Shown here: in pieces, positions 1 to 8,174 of the stretch
Layout of the letters: the number at the start of each line of letters is the position of its first letter
How positions within the stretch are numbered: the first letter of the stretch is position 1
Assembly (NCBI GenBank): GCA_937900415.1
Contig: CALCEY010000009.1
Location: 283,682-347,681, forward strand
From: an uncultured Clostridia bacterium
GTDB lineage: Bacteria; Bacillota; Clostridia; Peptostreptococcales; Anaerovoracaceae
Direction of reading: 5' to 3'
Length of the DNA stretch: 64,000 nt
Translations under genes and position numbers: made by a program
The notes under the pieces: generated by a model
What the model was told of the DNA's origin: nothing
Database searches by the model: none
Seen by the model: only the letters and a program-made list of their open reading frames with translations

Positions 1-1143
1 GCAAAGACTTATTCTCAGCTCTTTCCAAAGGACCTTGAGAGCATCGTCAAAGTCTACTTCGTCAAGAGCCAAGCCTCGCACTATAAGCGTGGACGCCTGA
101 GTTCCCGTGTTTCCGCCGGTTCCCATCAAAAGAGGCATATATGCCACCAGAGAAATCACCTGAGAAAGCATATCTTCAAAATAACTGATAATCGCTCCCG
201 TAATCATCAGCGATACCATCAATATCATCAACCATGGGAGTCTTGCTTTCACATGCTGAAAAACGCTTTTATCCAGGTATTCCTTGTCCGACTGCTCAAA
301 ATCCAGAATACCGGCCATAAGTTCTATGTCTTCTGTATTTTCTGACTCAATTACATCAAGAATGTCGTCTACCGTAATTATTCCAACCAATCTGTGTTCC
401 TTGTCCACTACGGGCATTGCTATAAATCCGTACTTTTTAAACATTTCCGAAACGTCTTCCTGGTCGTCGTAAACGTTGACCCAGACATAATCTGTATGCA
501 TTAAATCGTTTATTTTAGCCTGGCTGTCGGATATCACAAGAGTGCTCAGAGAAATTATTCCCGCTAACTTTCTGCCTCCGTCCTTGACGTAACATGTATA
601 AACCGTCTCCGCATCCATTCCGACGGCTTTTATGTGGGCCAACGCCTCCTCCACGGTCATGTCCTTTTGAAGACTTATATAATCGGGGGTCATCAGACTT
701 CCCGCACAGGTATCAGGATAATTAAGAAAAGTATTTATCAGACGTCTCTCGTCCTTTGGCGTTTTTTCAAGAATCATATCCACCAGATTGGCGGGCAGCT
801 CTTCTAAAATATCTATTTTATCGTCAAAGTCCAACTGCTCTACTATATAACTAAGTTCTGCGTCAGTTATGCCCTCTACGATCTTAAGCTGATCGTCTGA
901 CGGCAGATATGAAAAAACCTCAACCGAAACATCCTTAGGCAACAGCCTGTATATTACTATAGTAGATTCAAGGATCTCCGTATCGTCGAGCATTTCTTCA
1001 AACATCTCGGCGATATCGGCTTCATTATATTTAAGAAGCTCATCTCTGGCCTTAAAATATTTTTTCTCGGAAATGAACCTGAAAATTTTTTCAAGCGATT
1101 CTTCAAAAGCCAAATCAGGCTGCATTTTAACCAATGGATCCAT
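1..1143 (-). CDS. mgtE: Magnesium transporter MgtE (partial, C-terminus beyond window)
   Basis: Mg2+ channel/transporter of the inner membrane. The 381 codons present read as the MgtE N domain (helical, with the LEELPANLVDMILE stretch), then two CBS domains (for example the VDDILDVIESE region), then the first membrane segments, ending in the MGTGGNTGTQAS signature of the MgtE pore domain. The family is about 450 residues, so roughly the last 70 codons and the stop lie outside. The ATG at 1143 follows an AGGAGG site by a short spacer. A short ORF precedes it in the same direction. N and CBS domains are known to sense intracellular Mg2+. No M-box riboswitch was recognised in the leader. Confidence 0.95.
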   Translation of the reverse strand, partial: MDPLVKMQPDLAFEESLEKIFRFISEKKYFKARDELLKYNEADIAEMFEEMLDDTEILESTIVIYRLLPKDVSVEVFSYLPSDDQLKIVEGITDAELSYIVEQLDFDDKIDILEELPANLVDMILEKTPKDERRLINTFLNYPDTCAGSLMTPDYISLQKDMTVEEALAHIKAVGMDAETVYTCYVKDGGRKLAGIISLSTLVISDSQAKINDLMHTDYVWVNVYDDQEDVSEMFKKYGFIAMPVVDKEHRLVGIITVDDILDVIESENTEDIELMAGILDFEQSDKEYLDKSVFQHVKARLPWLMILMVSLMITGAIISYFEDMLSQVISLVAYMPLLMGTGGNTGTQASTLIVRGLALDEVDFDDALKVLWKELRISLC

Positions 1144-1209
1144 TCTTTTTCCTCCTCTTCTAAGCTTGCCGGCTCACGGAAGATGCGAAGGATCGACTGT
1201 CAATTGTTC

Positions 1210-1299
1210 TCATTTCCGTCTCTTCGATGTTTTATGCAAGAGCAAAGCCGGCGCGTATTCTGTCTTGATTTTATTTTTCCCGTCGGGAACACTGTCCAT
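1210..1299 (-). CDS. Possible 29-residue leader peptide upstream of mgtE
   Basis: An ATG at 1299 sits 8 nt after AGAGGAG and opens a 29-codon frame (starts MDSVPDGKNK, ends HKTSKRRK) that stops 66 nt before mgtE. It lies just downstream of a good sigma-70 promoter, so it is probably on the mgtE mRNA. A 7-bp element inside the frame (1246-1252) is complementary to one in the gap before mgtE (1168-1174), allowing a structure that translation of the short frame could disturb. No homologue is recognised; a leader-peptide role is inferred from position and ribosome site only. Confidence 0.4.
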   Translation of the reverse strand: MDSVPDGKNKIKTEYAPALLLHKTSKRRK

Positions 1300-1345
1300 A
1301 AGCTTTTCTCCTCTCATAAAAATCAAATCTAATCCTTATTTTTAT

Positions 1346-1375
1346 ATTATATCCTACCGAAGCTTCATTTTGCAA
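1346..1375 (-). promoter_or_regulatory. Sigma-70 promoter for the mgtE leader
   Basis: On the minus strand TTGCAA (1370-1375) and a perfect TATAAT (1346-1351) are separated by 18 bp, about 45 nt upstream of the short leader ORF. Confidence 0.65.
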
Positions 1376-1428
1376 GAAAATAGTTTTTATCAGCCGCTTT
1401 CCCGGCGTTTCAAAAACTTGCTGCCAAA

Positions 1429-1459
1429 AGCCTGCTCTCAAAGACTTTAAGAACAGGCT
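1429..1459. terminator. Hairpin with flanking A/T runs between divergent mgtE and gdhA
   Basis: AGCCTGCTCT (1429-1438) pairs with AGAACAGGCT (1450-1459), 9 of 10 positions, 11-nt loop, followed by A6 on the plus strand. It lies upstream of both divergent genes, so a terminator role is not obvious. The remainder of 1300-1599 holds only the two promoters. Confidence 0.3.
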
Positions 1460-1505
1460 AAAAAAGGCTTTCGTGAACATTTAATATATTGTATACGGAA
1501 CCGTG

Positions 1506-1533
1506 TTGACAATGGAAAATTAAAGTGTTAAAT
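1506..1533 (+). promoter_or_regulatory. Probable gdhA promoter
   Basis: TTGACA at 1506-1511 with TTAAAT at 1528-1533 (16 bp spacing; a 17-bp variant reads TAAATT). The -35 is perfect and the -10 weak. Confidence 0.45.
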
Positions 1534-1599
1534 TCTAAATATACAAAGATTTTTCACTGAAATCACCATTTATCTATTGGAGAAAAGAGGAGATTGATT

Positions 1600-2943
1600 A
1601 TGGGTAAAATTGTTGAGCAATACATCGAGATTGCAAAGAAAAAGAATCCGGGAGAGCCTGAGTTTCATCAGACTGTAGAAGAAGTTCTTAACTCTATCGA
1701 GCCTGTTTTGGAAGCTCATCCGGAATATGTCGAAAGCGGCCTTATCGAAAGACTCATCGAACCTGAAAGAGGCATAAGCTTCAGAGTGGTTTGGGTCGAC
1801 GACAACGGCAAAGTTCAAGTCAACAGAGGATACAGATACGAATTCAACAGCGCCATCGGGCCTTACAAGGGCGGTCTGAGATTCGCTCCCAACGTATATC
1901 CCGGAATCATCAAATTCCTCGGCTTTGAACAAATCTTTAAAAACAGCTTAACAGGTCTGCCTATCGGCGGCGGTAAAGGCGGCGCAGACTTTGACCCTAC
2001 AGGCAAATCCGACGCAGAAGTTATGAGATTCTGTCAGGCGTTTATGACAGAGCTCTACAGACATATCGGCCCTTCAACAGACGTTCCTGCCGGAGATTTA
2101 GGCGTAGGAGCAAGAGAAATAGGCTATCTCTTCGGCCAATACAAGAGAATCGTAAATAAATATGAAGGCGTGCTGACGGGCAAAGGCTTAAGCTACGGCG
2201 GTCTCGCCGGAAGAACTGAAGCCACGGGCTTCGGAATCGTATTCTTCGCAAGAGAAATGCTGAAACATTGCGGAGAGGAGCTTAAGGGCAAGAAAGTCGC
2301 CATTTCCGGCTTCGGAAATGTAACTTGGGGAACGGCTACCAAGCTGAACGAACTTGGAGCTAAAGTAATAACTATTTCCGGTCCTGACGGATACATACTT
2401 GATGAGGACGGAGTTTCCGGCGAAAAAGTGGACTACCTTCTTGAGCTCAGAGGATCCGGAAAGAATATCTGCGCTCCTTACGCAGAAAAATATCCGAACG
2501 CCAAATTCTTTGCAGGCAAAAAACCTTGGGAAGTTAAAGCCGATCTTTATATCCCTTGCGCTACCCAGAACGAAATTCGCATTGAAGACGCTGAAACCAT
2601 GGTTTCCAACGGCTGCAAATATCTCTGCGAAGGTTCCAACATGCCTACAACCAATGAAGCGCTTAAATATCTGATGGATAACGGAGTAGTTGTAGGACCT
2701 TCAAAGGCTGCCAACGCAGGCGGCGTGGCATGTTCCTGCATCGAAATGGGACAAAACGCAGGCCATACAGTATTCTCCCCTGCACAAGTATATGAGCAGC
2801 TGGAAACTATTATGGTCAACATTCACAAGAATGCCGCGGAAGCAAGCGAAAGATACGGCCTCGGTTACAATCTTGTAGCTGGAGCTAACATAGCAGGCTT
2901 TGAAAAAGTTGCACAGGCCATGATGGCACAGGGTATTGTTTAA
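1600..2943 (+). CDS. gdhA: Glutamate dehydrogenase (hexameric, NADP-type family)
   Basis: Interconverts glutamate and 2-oxoglutarate plus ammonium in the cytoplasm, a central step in amino-acid fermentation and ammonium assimilation. The 447-residue product has the usual length. Seen are the substrate-binding block PYKGGLRFAPNV, the catalytic-lysine loop GLPIGGGKGGADFDP, DVPAGDLGVGAREIG, and the Rossmann motif SGFGNVTWG. ATG at 1600 is preceded by GAGGAG at 7-nt spacing; an in-frame TTG two codons upstream is too close to the site. Monocistronic: own promoter upstream, strong terminator downstream. Coenzyme (NAD or NADP) cannot be decided from motif inspection alone. Confidence 0.95.
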   Translation: MGKIVEQYIEIAKKKNPGEPEFHQTVEEVLNSIEPVLEAHPEYVESGLIERLIEPERGISFRVVWVDDNGKVQVNRGYRYEFNSAIGPYKGGLRFAPNVYPGIIKFLGFEQIFKNSLTGLPIGGGKGGADFDPTGKSDAEVMRFCQAFMTELYRHIGPSTDVPAGDLGVGAREIGYLFGQYKRIVNKYEGVLTGKGLSYGGLAGRTEATGFGIVFFAREMLKHCGEELKGKKVAISGFGNVTWGTATKLNELGAKVITISGPDGYILDEDGVSGEKVDYLLELRGSGKNICAPYAEKYPNAKFFAGKKPWEVKADLYIPCATQNEIRIEDAETMVSNGCKYLCEGSNMPTTNEALKYLMDNGVVVGPSKAANAGGVACSCIEMGQNAGHTVFSPAQVYEQLETIMVNIHKNAAEASERYGLGYNLVAGANIAGFEKVAQAMMAQGIV

Positions 2944-2960
2944 TACGATGTACAAACTAA

Positions 2961-3014
2961 AAGAGCCGCGTCCAGGTATCTTCTGTTAAGAAGATGCTTT
3001 GGAGAGGCTCTTTT
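2961..3014 (+). terminator. gdhA terminator
   Basis: AAGAGCC (2961-2967) pairs with GGCTCTT ending at 3012 and is followed by a T run; a smaller nested hairpin (ATCTTCT/AGAAGAT) fills the loop. Confidence 0.8.
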
Positions 3015-3114
3015 CATTATAGCCTTTCGGCTCCTTTCACCAAGCAGCTTTGCAATTCGTTCCGCTTAATGCTTTTCATGCCGGCTGTTCCGCTCCCTCT
3101 TCGGCAGTTACTGC

Positions 3115-6100
3115 TTACATCTTTATGATGCGACCTGTATCCGTCATGTAGAGGAATGCGTCTTTTACCTTCTTTCTTCCGGCTTTTTCCAGAGCCTGTC
3201 TGTATAAATCAATCTGCACCCTGTATTTTCCCGCGGCATTTTCGCCTCTGCCTGTCTTATAATCCACGAGCACAAGATGATCGTCCTCCTCAAAATAACA
3301 GTCTATTACGCCCTGCACTATTATATCCTTACCCTCGCTCCTTGTTATCATGTTAAAGGGTCTCTCACGATATATTTTGACGGACGAGGCGATACGGCCT
3401 CCAAGCTCTGAGTTGGCGAAAGCCGAAAGCTTTTCCAAATCTACCTCCTCCGTTTCCTCCGCAAAAAGTATCTCTTCTTCCACGAGACGCGCCATTAAAT
3501 CTCTGAGGTATGCCTCCCCTTCAAGGCGGGTCCTACCAACGTCAAGGTGCTCTAAAACAGTATGATAAATATTTCCCCTTTCTGCTGCGGAATTCCGGGC
3601 AGCCGATCTGCCTCCGTGGGGCTCTCCGTAAAAAACGGGTTCTCTAAGGCGTTCCGGAAGCTGTGAATGTCCGCTGTTAAGCTCGCTTACCGAATACTTA
3701 GACTTTACCCTCAAAGCTCCGGCATAAGGATATGAAAAGCTCATCATTCTTGCTATCCTTGGGGAAACAAGATATTTTCCACGCTCAGAAGCGTCCATAA
3801 ACTCGAGTATCTTGGCTGTGCTTCTTCTGCGGCCCTTGGAAATTCCGCCGAGCATGCTGTCCTCAATCACATGCGCCGCTTTAAGCTCTGTACATATCAC
3901 TTTTCCTGTCATTGCAAAATAACTGCTGTCTTTTGGATTCTCCATGCAGACCTTTTCCATTTCCTTTTCAACGTTGCCGCATATTCCCAGCATTATCAGT
4001 CTGTCTCTGGCTCTCGTCAACGCAACGTAAAGAATCCTCTTTTCCTCCTCCACTTCTTCTTTTCTAAACCTGTCCTTTATCATATTCTGGAGAAGGGTCG
4101 CCTTGTACCAGCGGTTTTCAGAATCAACTATCGGAAAGCCTATCCCAAGATCTTTATGTATTACGGGAGCCTTTCCAGCAGAGCTGTAAGTCAGCCTGCG
4201 GCAAAAGCCTGCTATGAGAACCATTGGAAATTCCAGTCCTTTAGACTTGTGCACAGTCATAATTCGCACCAGATCATCCTTTTCTCCCATCAGCTTTACC
4301 TGACCCATTGAAACTCTGTTTTCCTTGACAGCCTCAACGTATCTTATAAAGCCGTACAAGCTTCCCCCTCCGGAATTGCGATATGACATCGCCTTGTCGG
4401 TGAGCGCCCTGAGATTGGCCTGCCTCTGGCTTCCGGCGGGAAGCGCGCCCATCGCGATATAAAAGTCAGTGTCTAAAAGCAGCTTCCATATCAGCTTGTC
4501 CAAAGGAAGCAAGAGGCTGAGCTCTCGCCACGAAGATATTTTTTCAAGGGCGGCTGCACATTTATTTTTCAAAGCATTGCTGCTGCCGCTGTCAGCATAA
4601 GCAGAAAAAGCGTCGTAATATGACCCCTTCCTAAATTCTATTCTTATATTTACCAGCTCTTCGACGGAAAAGCCCATCATTTCAGAGCGCAGAAGAGTGA
4701 GAAGCGGTATGTCCTGCTTTGGATTGTCAATTATATAAAGCGCAGAAAGAAAAGAATCTATCTCAATTGTATTAAAGAAGCCGTCGCTGTCGTCGATATA
4801 CGCCGGTATATTATTATCAGTCAAAACCTTGTAGAACACATCTGCGTAATTCCTTACGCCCCGCATCAATATGACTATGTCACGCTTTTCAAGAGCTTTC
4901 TTTTCTCCTTGTTTACTGTCGAAAAATGGCTTCCCCAGATTTTCTCTTATTATCCTCGCCGCGCATAGAGCTTCCTTTTCGGCCTTCATTATATTCTTCA
5001 GTTCTTCATCTATATCTGAACTCTCATCCCACGGAACCTGCGCAAGATAAAGCTCGGGACTGTGGAACGACTCGTCTGCATAAAGATCTCCTGCATACAG
5101 CTTGGCTTCATCATCGTAATCTTCCATCACAGAGGCGCACAGTCCGTTTATAAAATCTATTACCGGCCTCTTGCTACGGAAATTTCTGTTTAAATCTATC
5201 TTGACAGAATTCTCTTCCGTGCCGTCTCTGTAGCTTCTGTATTTTTTCTGGAAAATTTCAGGCTCCGCCAGTCTAAATTTATATATGCTCTGCTTAACGT
5301 CGCCTACCATAAAAAGATTGTCCGGGCGCTTTATCAGGTCTATCAAGGCTTCCTGTATGACGTTGCTGTCCTGATACTCGTCTATAAATATGTATCTGAA
5401 CCGGCTGCGATAAAATTCCGCCGCCTCCGAATCCTTAAGAATTTCATAGGCGTAATGTTCTATATCGCTGAAATCCGCCATGTTTTTCCTTGCCTTCTCA
5501 TCCCTATATATCAGGTCATATCTTATAAGAAGCTTCTCCAAATAAACCGCCGAATCATAGGTGAGCGCCATCTCGTGCTTAAGCTCCTCAAGATTACCGG
5601 AAAAATATACTTCCTTAAGAAGCTTTATCTCTTTCTTAACAGAAGCTCTGTTCTCGCCGGCCGCCTTCTTGACTTCATCAGGATTTTCCATCTGCGCAAA
5701 TATCTTGCTGCTCATCGCCGGCAACTTAAAAGCCCTTACGGCGGCTCTAAAAGTTTCATAATCTCCGTCCTCAGCGGCTTTCTCCAGCATATCCAGCTGC
5801 ATATCGTCTTTTTCACACAGCTCGCGCAGAAGAGGAAGCCCAAGAGCTAAGGCCATATCCTTATTTGCCTTTACCGATTTTCTGCCTGACCGAATCTTCT
5901 CTTTTGCCACAGCAAACAGCTGCCCAGCCGCAGTCTGACGTGACACGCTACCCGGCTCGTCTTCGCTTTCCATATTAAAACCGCGTCCGTCCTTAAGCTG
6001 CTCCACGCTTTCCTTAAGCCATTCGAAAGGCTCAGGCAGGCTTCGTATCGTATCATAACACCCTGAGACTATACTGCGAAAACGGCTCTCGTCCCGGTCT

Positions 6101-6642
6101 CCGCTGTAGCATTTAAGAAAATGAAAAAACTCCGGCTCCTCCGCTTCAAACAGCTCGTCGAGCAGCCTGTCCATCGACTCGCTTTTTATAAGAGTCTCCT
6201 GCGTGCTGTCACATATTCTGAAATTTGGCTCTATATCGAGGATATAGAAATATCGCCTTATAACGTCGAGGGCAAAGGAATGGAAGGTGCTGATGTTGGC
6301 CGTCCCCAAAAGCTCCAGCTGTTTTTTCAGAAAAGCTTGCTTTTCTCCTTGTAAATTCGCAGCGGATGAAGAGACTCCGTTTACGCTTTCTCTTCCCATC
6401 TCCGACGAAGCCGTCTCCAGCGCCTCAGAAAGGCTTTTTCTTATCTTTTCTTTCATTTCCGCAGCAGCGGCATTGGTAAAGGTCACTATAAGCATCCTGT
6501 CTACAGGACATTTCTCATCCATAATCAGGCGCTTTATTCGTTCTACCAAAACGGCCGTTTTACCTGAACCGGCCGCCGCTGAAACGAGAATATTTTTGCC
6601 CCGCAGCTCAATCGCTTCCTGCTGCTCTTTAGTCCATTTCAT
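3115..6642 (-). CDS. addA: ATP-dependent helicase/nuclease subunit A (AddA)
   Basis: Helicase-nuclease of the AddAB complex that resects double-strand breaks for RecA-dependent repair. 1175 residues, typical length. UvrD-type Walker A SAAAGSGKTAVLV near residue 20, motif II IDEYQDSN, motif III VGDVKQSIYKFR, motif V TVHKSKGLEFP, motif VI YVALTRARDRL, and a C-terminal RecB-like nuclease with QGVIDCYFEEDD...LVDYKTGR. The ATG at 6642 overlaps the stop of the preceding DUF71 gene by one base (TAATG), so the two are translationally coupled. The partner gene addB, normally just upstream, is not here. Confidence 0.95.
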   Translation of the reverse strand: MKWTKEQQEAIELRGKNILVSAAAGSGKTAVLVERIKRLIMDEKCPVDRMLIVTFTNAAAAEMKEKIRKSLSEALETASSEMGRESVNGVSSSAANLQGEKQAFLKKQLELLGTANISTFHSFALDVIRRYFYILDIEPNFRICDSTQETLIKSESMDRLLDELFEAEEPEFFHFLKCYSGDRDESRFRSIVSGCYDTIRSLPEPFEWLKESVEQLKDGRGFNMESEDEPGSVSRQTAAGQLFAVAKEKIRSGRKSVKANKDMALALGLPLLRELCEKDDMQLDMLEKAAEDGDYETFRAAVRAFKLPAMSSKIFAQMENPDEVKKAAGENRASVKKEIKLLKEVYFSGNLEELKHEMALTYDSAVYLEKLLIRYDLIYRDEKARKNMADFSDIEHYAYEILKDSEAAEFYRSRFRYIFIDEYQDSNVIQEALIDLIKRPDNLFMVGDVKQSIYKFRLAEPEIFQKKYRSYRDGTEENSVKIDLNRNFRSKRPVIDFINGLCASVMEDYDDEAKLYAGDLYADESFHSPELYLAQVPWDESSDIDEELKNIMKAEKEALCAARIIRENLGKPFFDSKQGEKKALEKRDIVILMRGVRNYADVFYKVLTDNNIPAYIDDSDGFFNTIEIDSFLSALYIIDNPKQDIPLLTLLRSEMMGFSVEELVNIRIEFRKGSYYDAFSAYADSGSSNALKNKCAAALEKISSWRELSLLLPLDKLIWKLLLDTDFYIAMGALPAGSQRQANLRALTDKAMSYRNSGGGSLYGFIRYVEAVKENRVSMGQVKLMGEKDDLVRIMTVHKSKGLEFPMVLIAGFCRRLTYSSAGKAPVIHKDLGIGFPIVDSENRWYKATLLQNMIKDRFRKEEVEEEKRILYVALTRARDRLIMLGICGNVEKEMEKVCMENPKDSSYFAMTGKVICTELKAAHVIEDSMLGGISKGRRRSTAKILEFMDASERGKYLVSPRIARMMSFSYPYAGALRVKSKYSVSELNSGHSQLPERLREPVFYGEPHGGRSAARNSAAERGNIYHTVLEHLDVGRTRLEGEAYLRDLMARLVEEEILFAEETEEVDLEKLSAFANSELGGRIASSVKIYRERPFNMITRSEGKDIIVQGVIDCYFEEDDHLVLVDYKTGRGENAAGKYRVQIDLYRQALEKAGRKKVKDAFLYMTDTGRIIKM

Positions 6643-7325
6643 TAAAACAGTCCTCCTGCTTCCACATCTATAACGGAATAATCTCCGAAATCAAGAATTT
6701 TTCGGCGTTCAAAGACAACGGGCCGCTTGAAAACCGGGCCGTCAACAGTCAAAGTATGATATTCTCCGTTCTCACCGCAAACATCTATACCATATTCTTC
6801 CATTATATTTAGCGTTTCCTCATCTAAAAACTTTCCGAGCAGCGTTTTGGGAAGCAGCGTATTGTTCACGGATTTAATAATACATTTATATCCCAGCTCT
6901 ATTATTTCTCTTACATTCTCTTTCCTGTCTCTGTGCCACAGCGGAAAAACAGCTCCTATTCCTGCGCTTTCACAGCGTTCCTCGCTCCAGCGCCTGTTGC
7001 TTTCTATGTCTATGTCCCCGAAACAGGCTATTTCCGCGCCTTCGTTTTTCATGTCCTTAAGAGCCGCTTCCATGCCGAGATGATAGCTCTTTCCCTCGCA
7101 AAAAACACGTTTTACAGGAATCTTCAAGGCATCTTCGTAATCAGCCGTCAGCCTTCCGCCTGCCCCATGAAAAAAGGATCTGCCGTCTTCTTCATTTGTC
7201 ATTACCATCAATCCTATGGGAATGTTCCCTAGAGAAATCATCTTATGAAGCGCCAGCGTGCTGTCTTTACCGAAGCTATATGACATTACAAATTTTTTTC
7301 CTTCTATTTTTTCAAATTCTTTCAT
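6642..7325 (-). CDS. DUF71/ATP_bind_4 family PP-loop ATPase (diphthine-ammonia-ligase-like)
   Basis: 227 residues with an N-terminal PP-loop SYSFGKDSTLAL (residues 15-26), the signature of ATP pyrophosphatases that adenylate a substrate before amidation or thiolation, and later the family block CGENGEYHTLTVDGP. Archaeal/eukaryotic relatives (Dph6) amidate diphthine on EF-2; bacteria lack diphthamide, so the bacterial role is not established. Its stop overlaps the addA start by one base, so it is the upstream member of a two-gene unit. Family assignment is firm, function is not. Confidence 0.85.
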   Translation of the reverse strand: MKEFEKIEGKKFVMSYSFGKDSTLALHKMISLGNIPIGLMVMTNEEDGRSFFHGAGGRLTADYEDALKIPVKRVFCEGKSYHLGMEAALKDMKNEGAEIACFGDIDIESNRRWSEERCESAGIGAVFPLWHRDRKENVREIIELGYKCIIKSVNNTLLPKTLLGKFLDEETLNIMEEYGIDVCGENGEYHTLTVDGPVFKRPVVFERRKILDFGDYSVIDVEAGGLF

Positions 7326-7487
7326 CGCAAATCTCTTTTATAAATTTTTCTGAAATGACCTCCGTCCTTCGCTGCGCCTTAAAGCGTGTCCATACAAGCC
7401 GTGTCCCATGCAAGCCGCTTCTGTAAGACTGCTCTCTTGAAAGCTTTATCCGCAAAACTGCGCCCGTACAAGCCGGATGTTACACAA

Positions 7488-8006
7488 TTAAAGATTCTTT
7501 TCAAGACAAACAAGTCCGACTCCCTCTATACCGTTAAAACGGCACGGCAGCACCCCGGCTTCTCTGTATCCGAGCTTTTTATACAGGCTGCGGGCAGCTC
7601 TATTGTTTTCATTGGTATCCATCCTCAGATACGGACGGCCTGACTTTCGGGAATATTCTTCATAAAACGAAACGAAAGCTTTCCCAAAGCCTCTGCCTGA
7701 ATATGCGGGATCAACCACCAGCGTATGAAGAACCATCACCCGGTTGTCAGGAGCTTCGTTTTCCCAGGGACAGTCATGATATACAGGCACTTGTTCTCCG
7801 TCTATTTTTGCAGACGCCATTATTTTACCGTCCTCTTCAAGTACGAATAAAGTACCTGCCTTTAAAGCTTCCAAAGCTGTTTCCTCGGTCGGATACACGC
7901 CTCTCTCCCATCCTACGGTCATTTCACCGTTTTCCTCTTTTTCTAAAATATCCTCATATATTTTAACGATTTTATCTATGTCTTTTCTTTCGGCTTTTCT
8001 TATCAT
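7488..8006 (-). CDS. GNAT family N-acetyltransferase
   Basis: 172 residues. An acetyl-CoA-dependent transferase fold: N-terminal IRKAERKDIDKIVKIYEDI, the beta4 strand VMVLHTLVVDP, then the acetyl-CoA pyrophosphate loop SGRGFGKAFV and the C-terminal RLYKKLGY-like block (NRAARSLYKKLGYREAG). Such proteins acetylate amines of small molecules, peptides or proteins; the substrate cannot be told here. ATG at 8006 follows AGAGG by about 8 nt. Stands alone between the addA unit and divergent gpmI; 7326-7487 shows no recognisable feature. Confidence 0.88.
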   Translation of the reverse strand: MIRKAERKDIDKIVKIYEDILEKEENGEMTVGWERGVYPTEETALEALKAGTLFVLEEDGKIMASAKIDGEQVPVYHDCPWENEAPDNRVMVLHTLVVDPAYSGRGFGKAFVSFYEEYSRKSGRPYLRMDTNENNRAARSLYKKLGYREAGVLPCRFNGIEGVGLVCLEKNL

Positions 8007-8174
8007 GGTGCATGCCTCTTTTCATTTTTTATCTTTTTCGCTAAAACGACGCGAAATATTTATAATAATTTATTTTACCACACAGCTTCAGCTCACCTCA
8101 ATACTTTTAATAAGGGGCGTTCTGTGGTATATTTATCTTAATCATATGTCGAAACGCACAAGGGGAGGTAAATA

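Noticed and set aside
1144..1400. M-box (ykoK) riboswitch ahead of mgtE
   Set aside because: None of the conserved blocks I know from the M-box (such as the GGTGAGGCTCCT core) is visible on the minus strand.
1570..1932. Long ORF on the minus strand opposite gdhA
   Set aside because: Shadow frame of gdhA with no ribosome site and no recognisable domain.
8148..8174. Nine-codon ORF (MSKRTRGGK) ending in the gpmI start as a leader peptide
   Set aside because: No ribosome site before its ATG; its last codons are just the gpmI Shine-Dalgarno region read in another frame.
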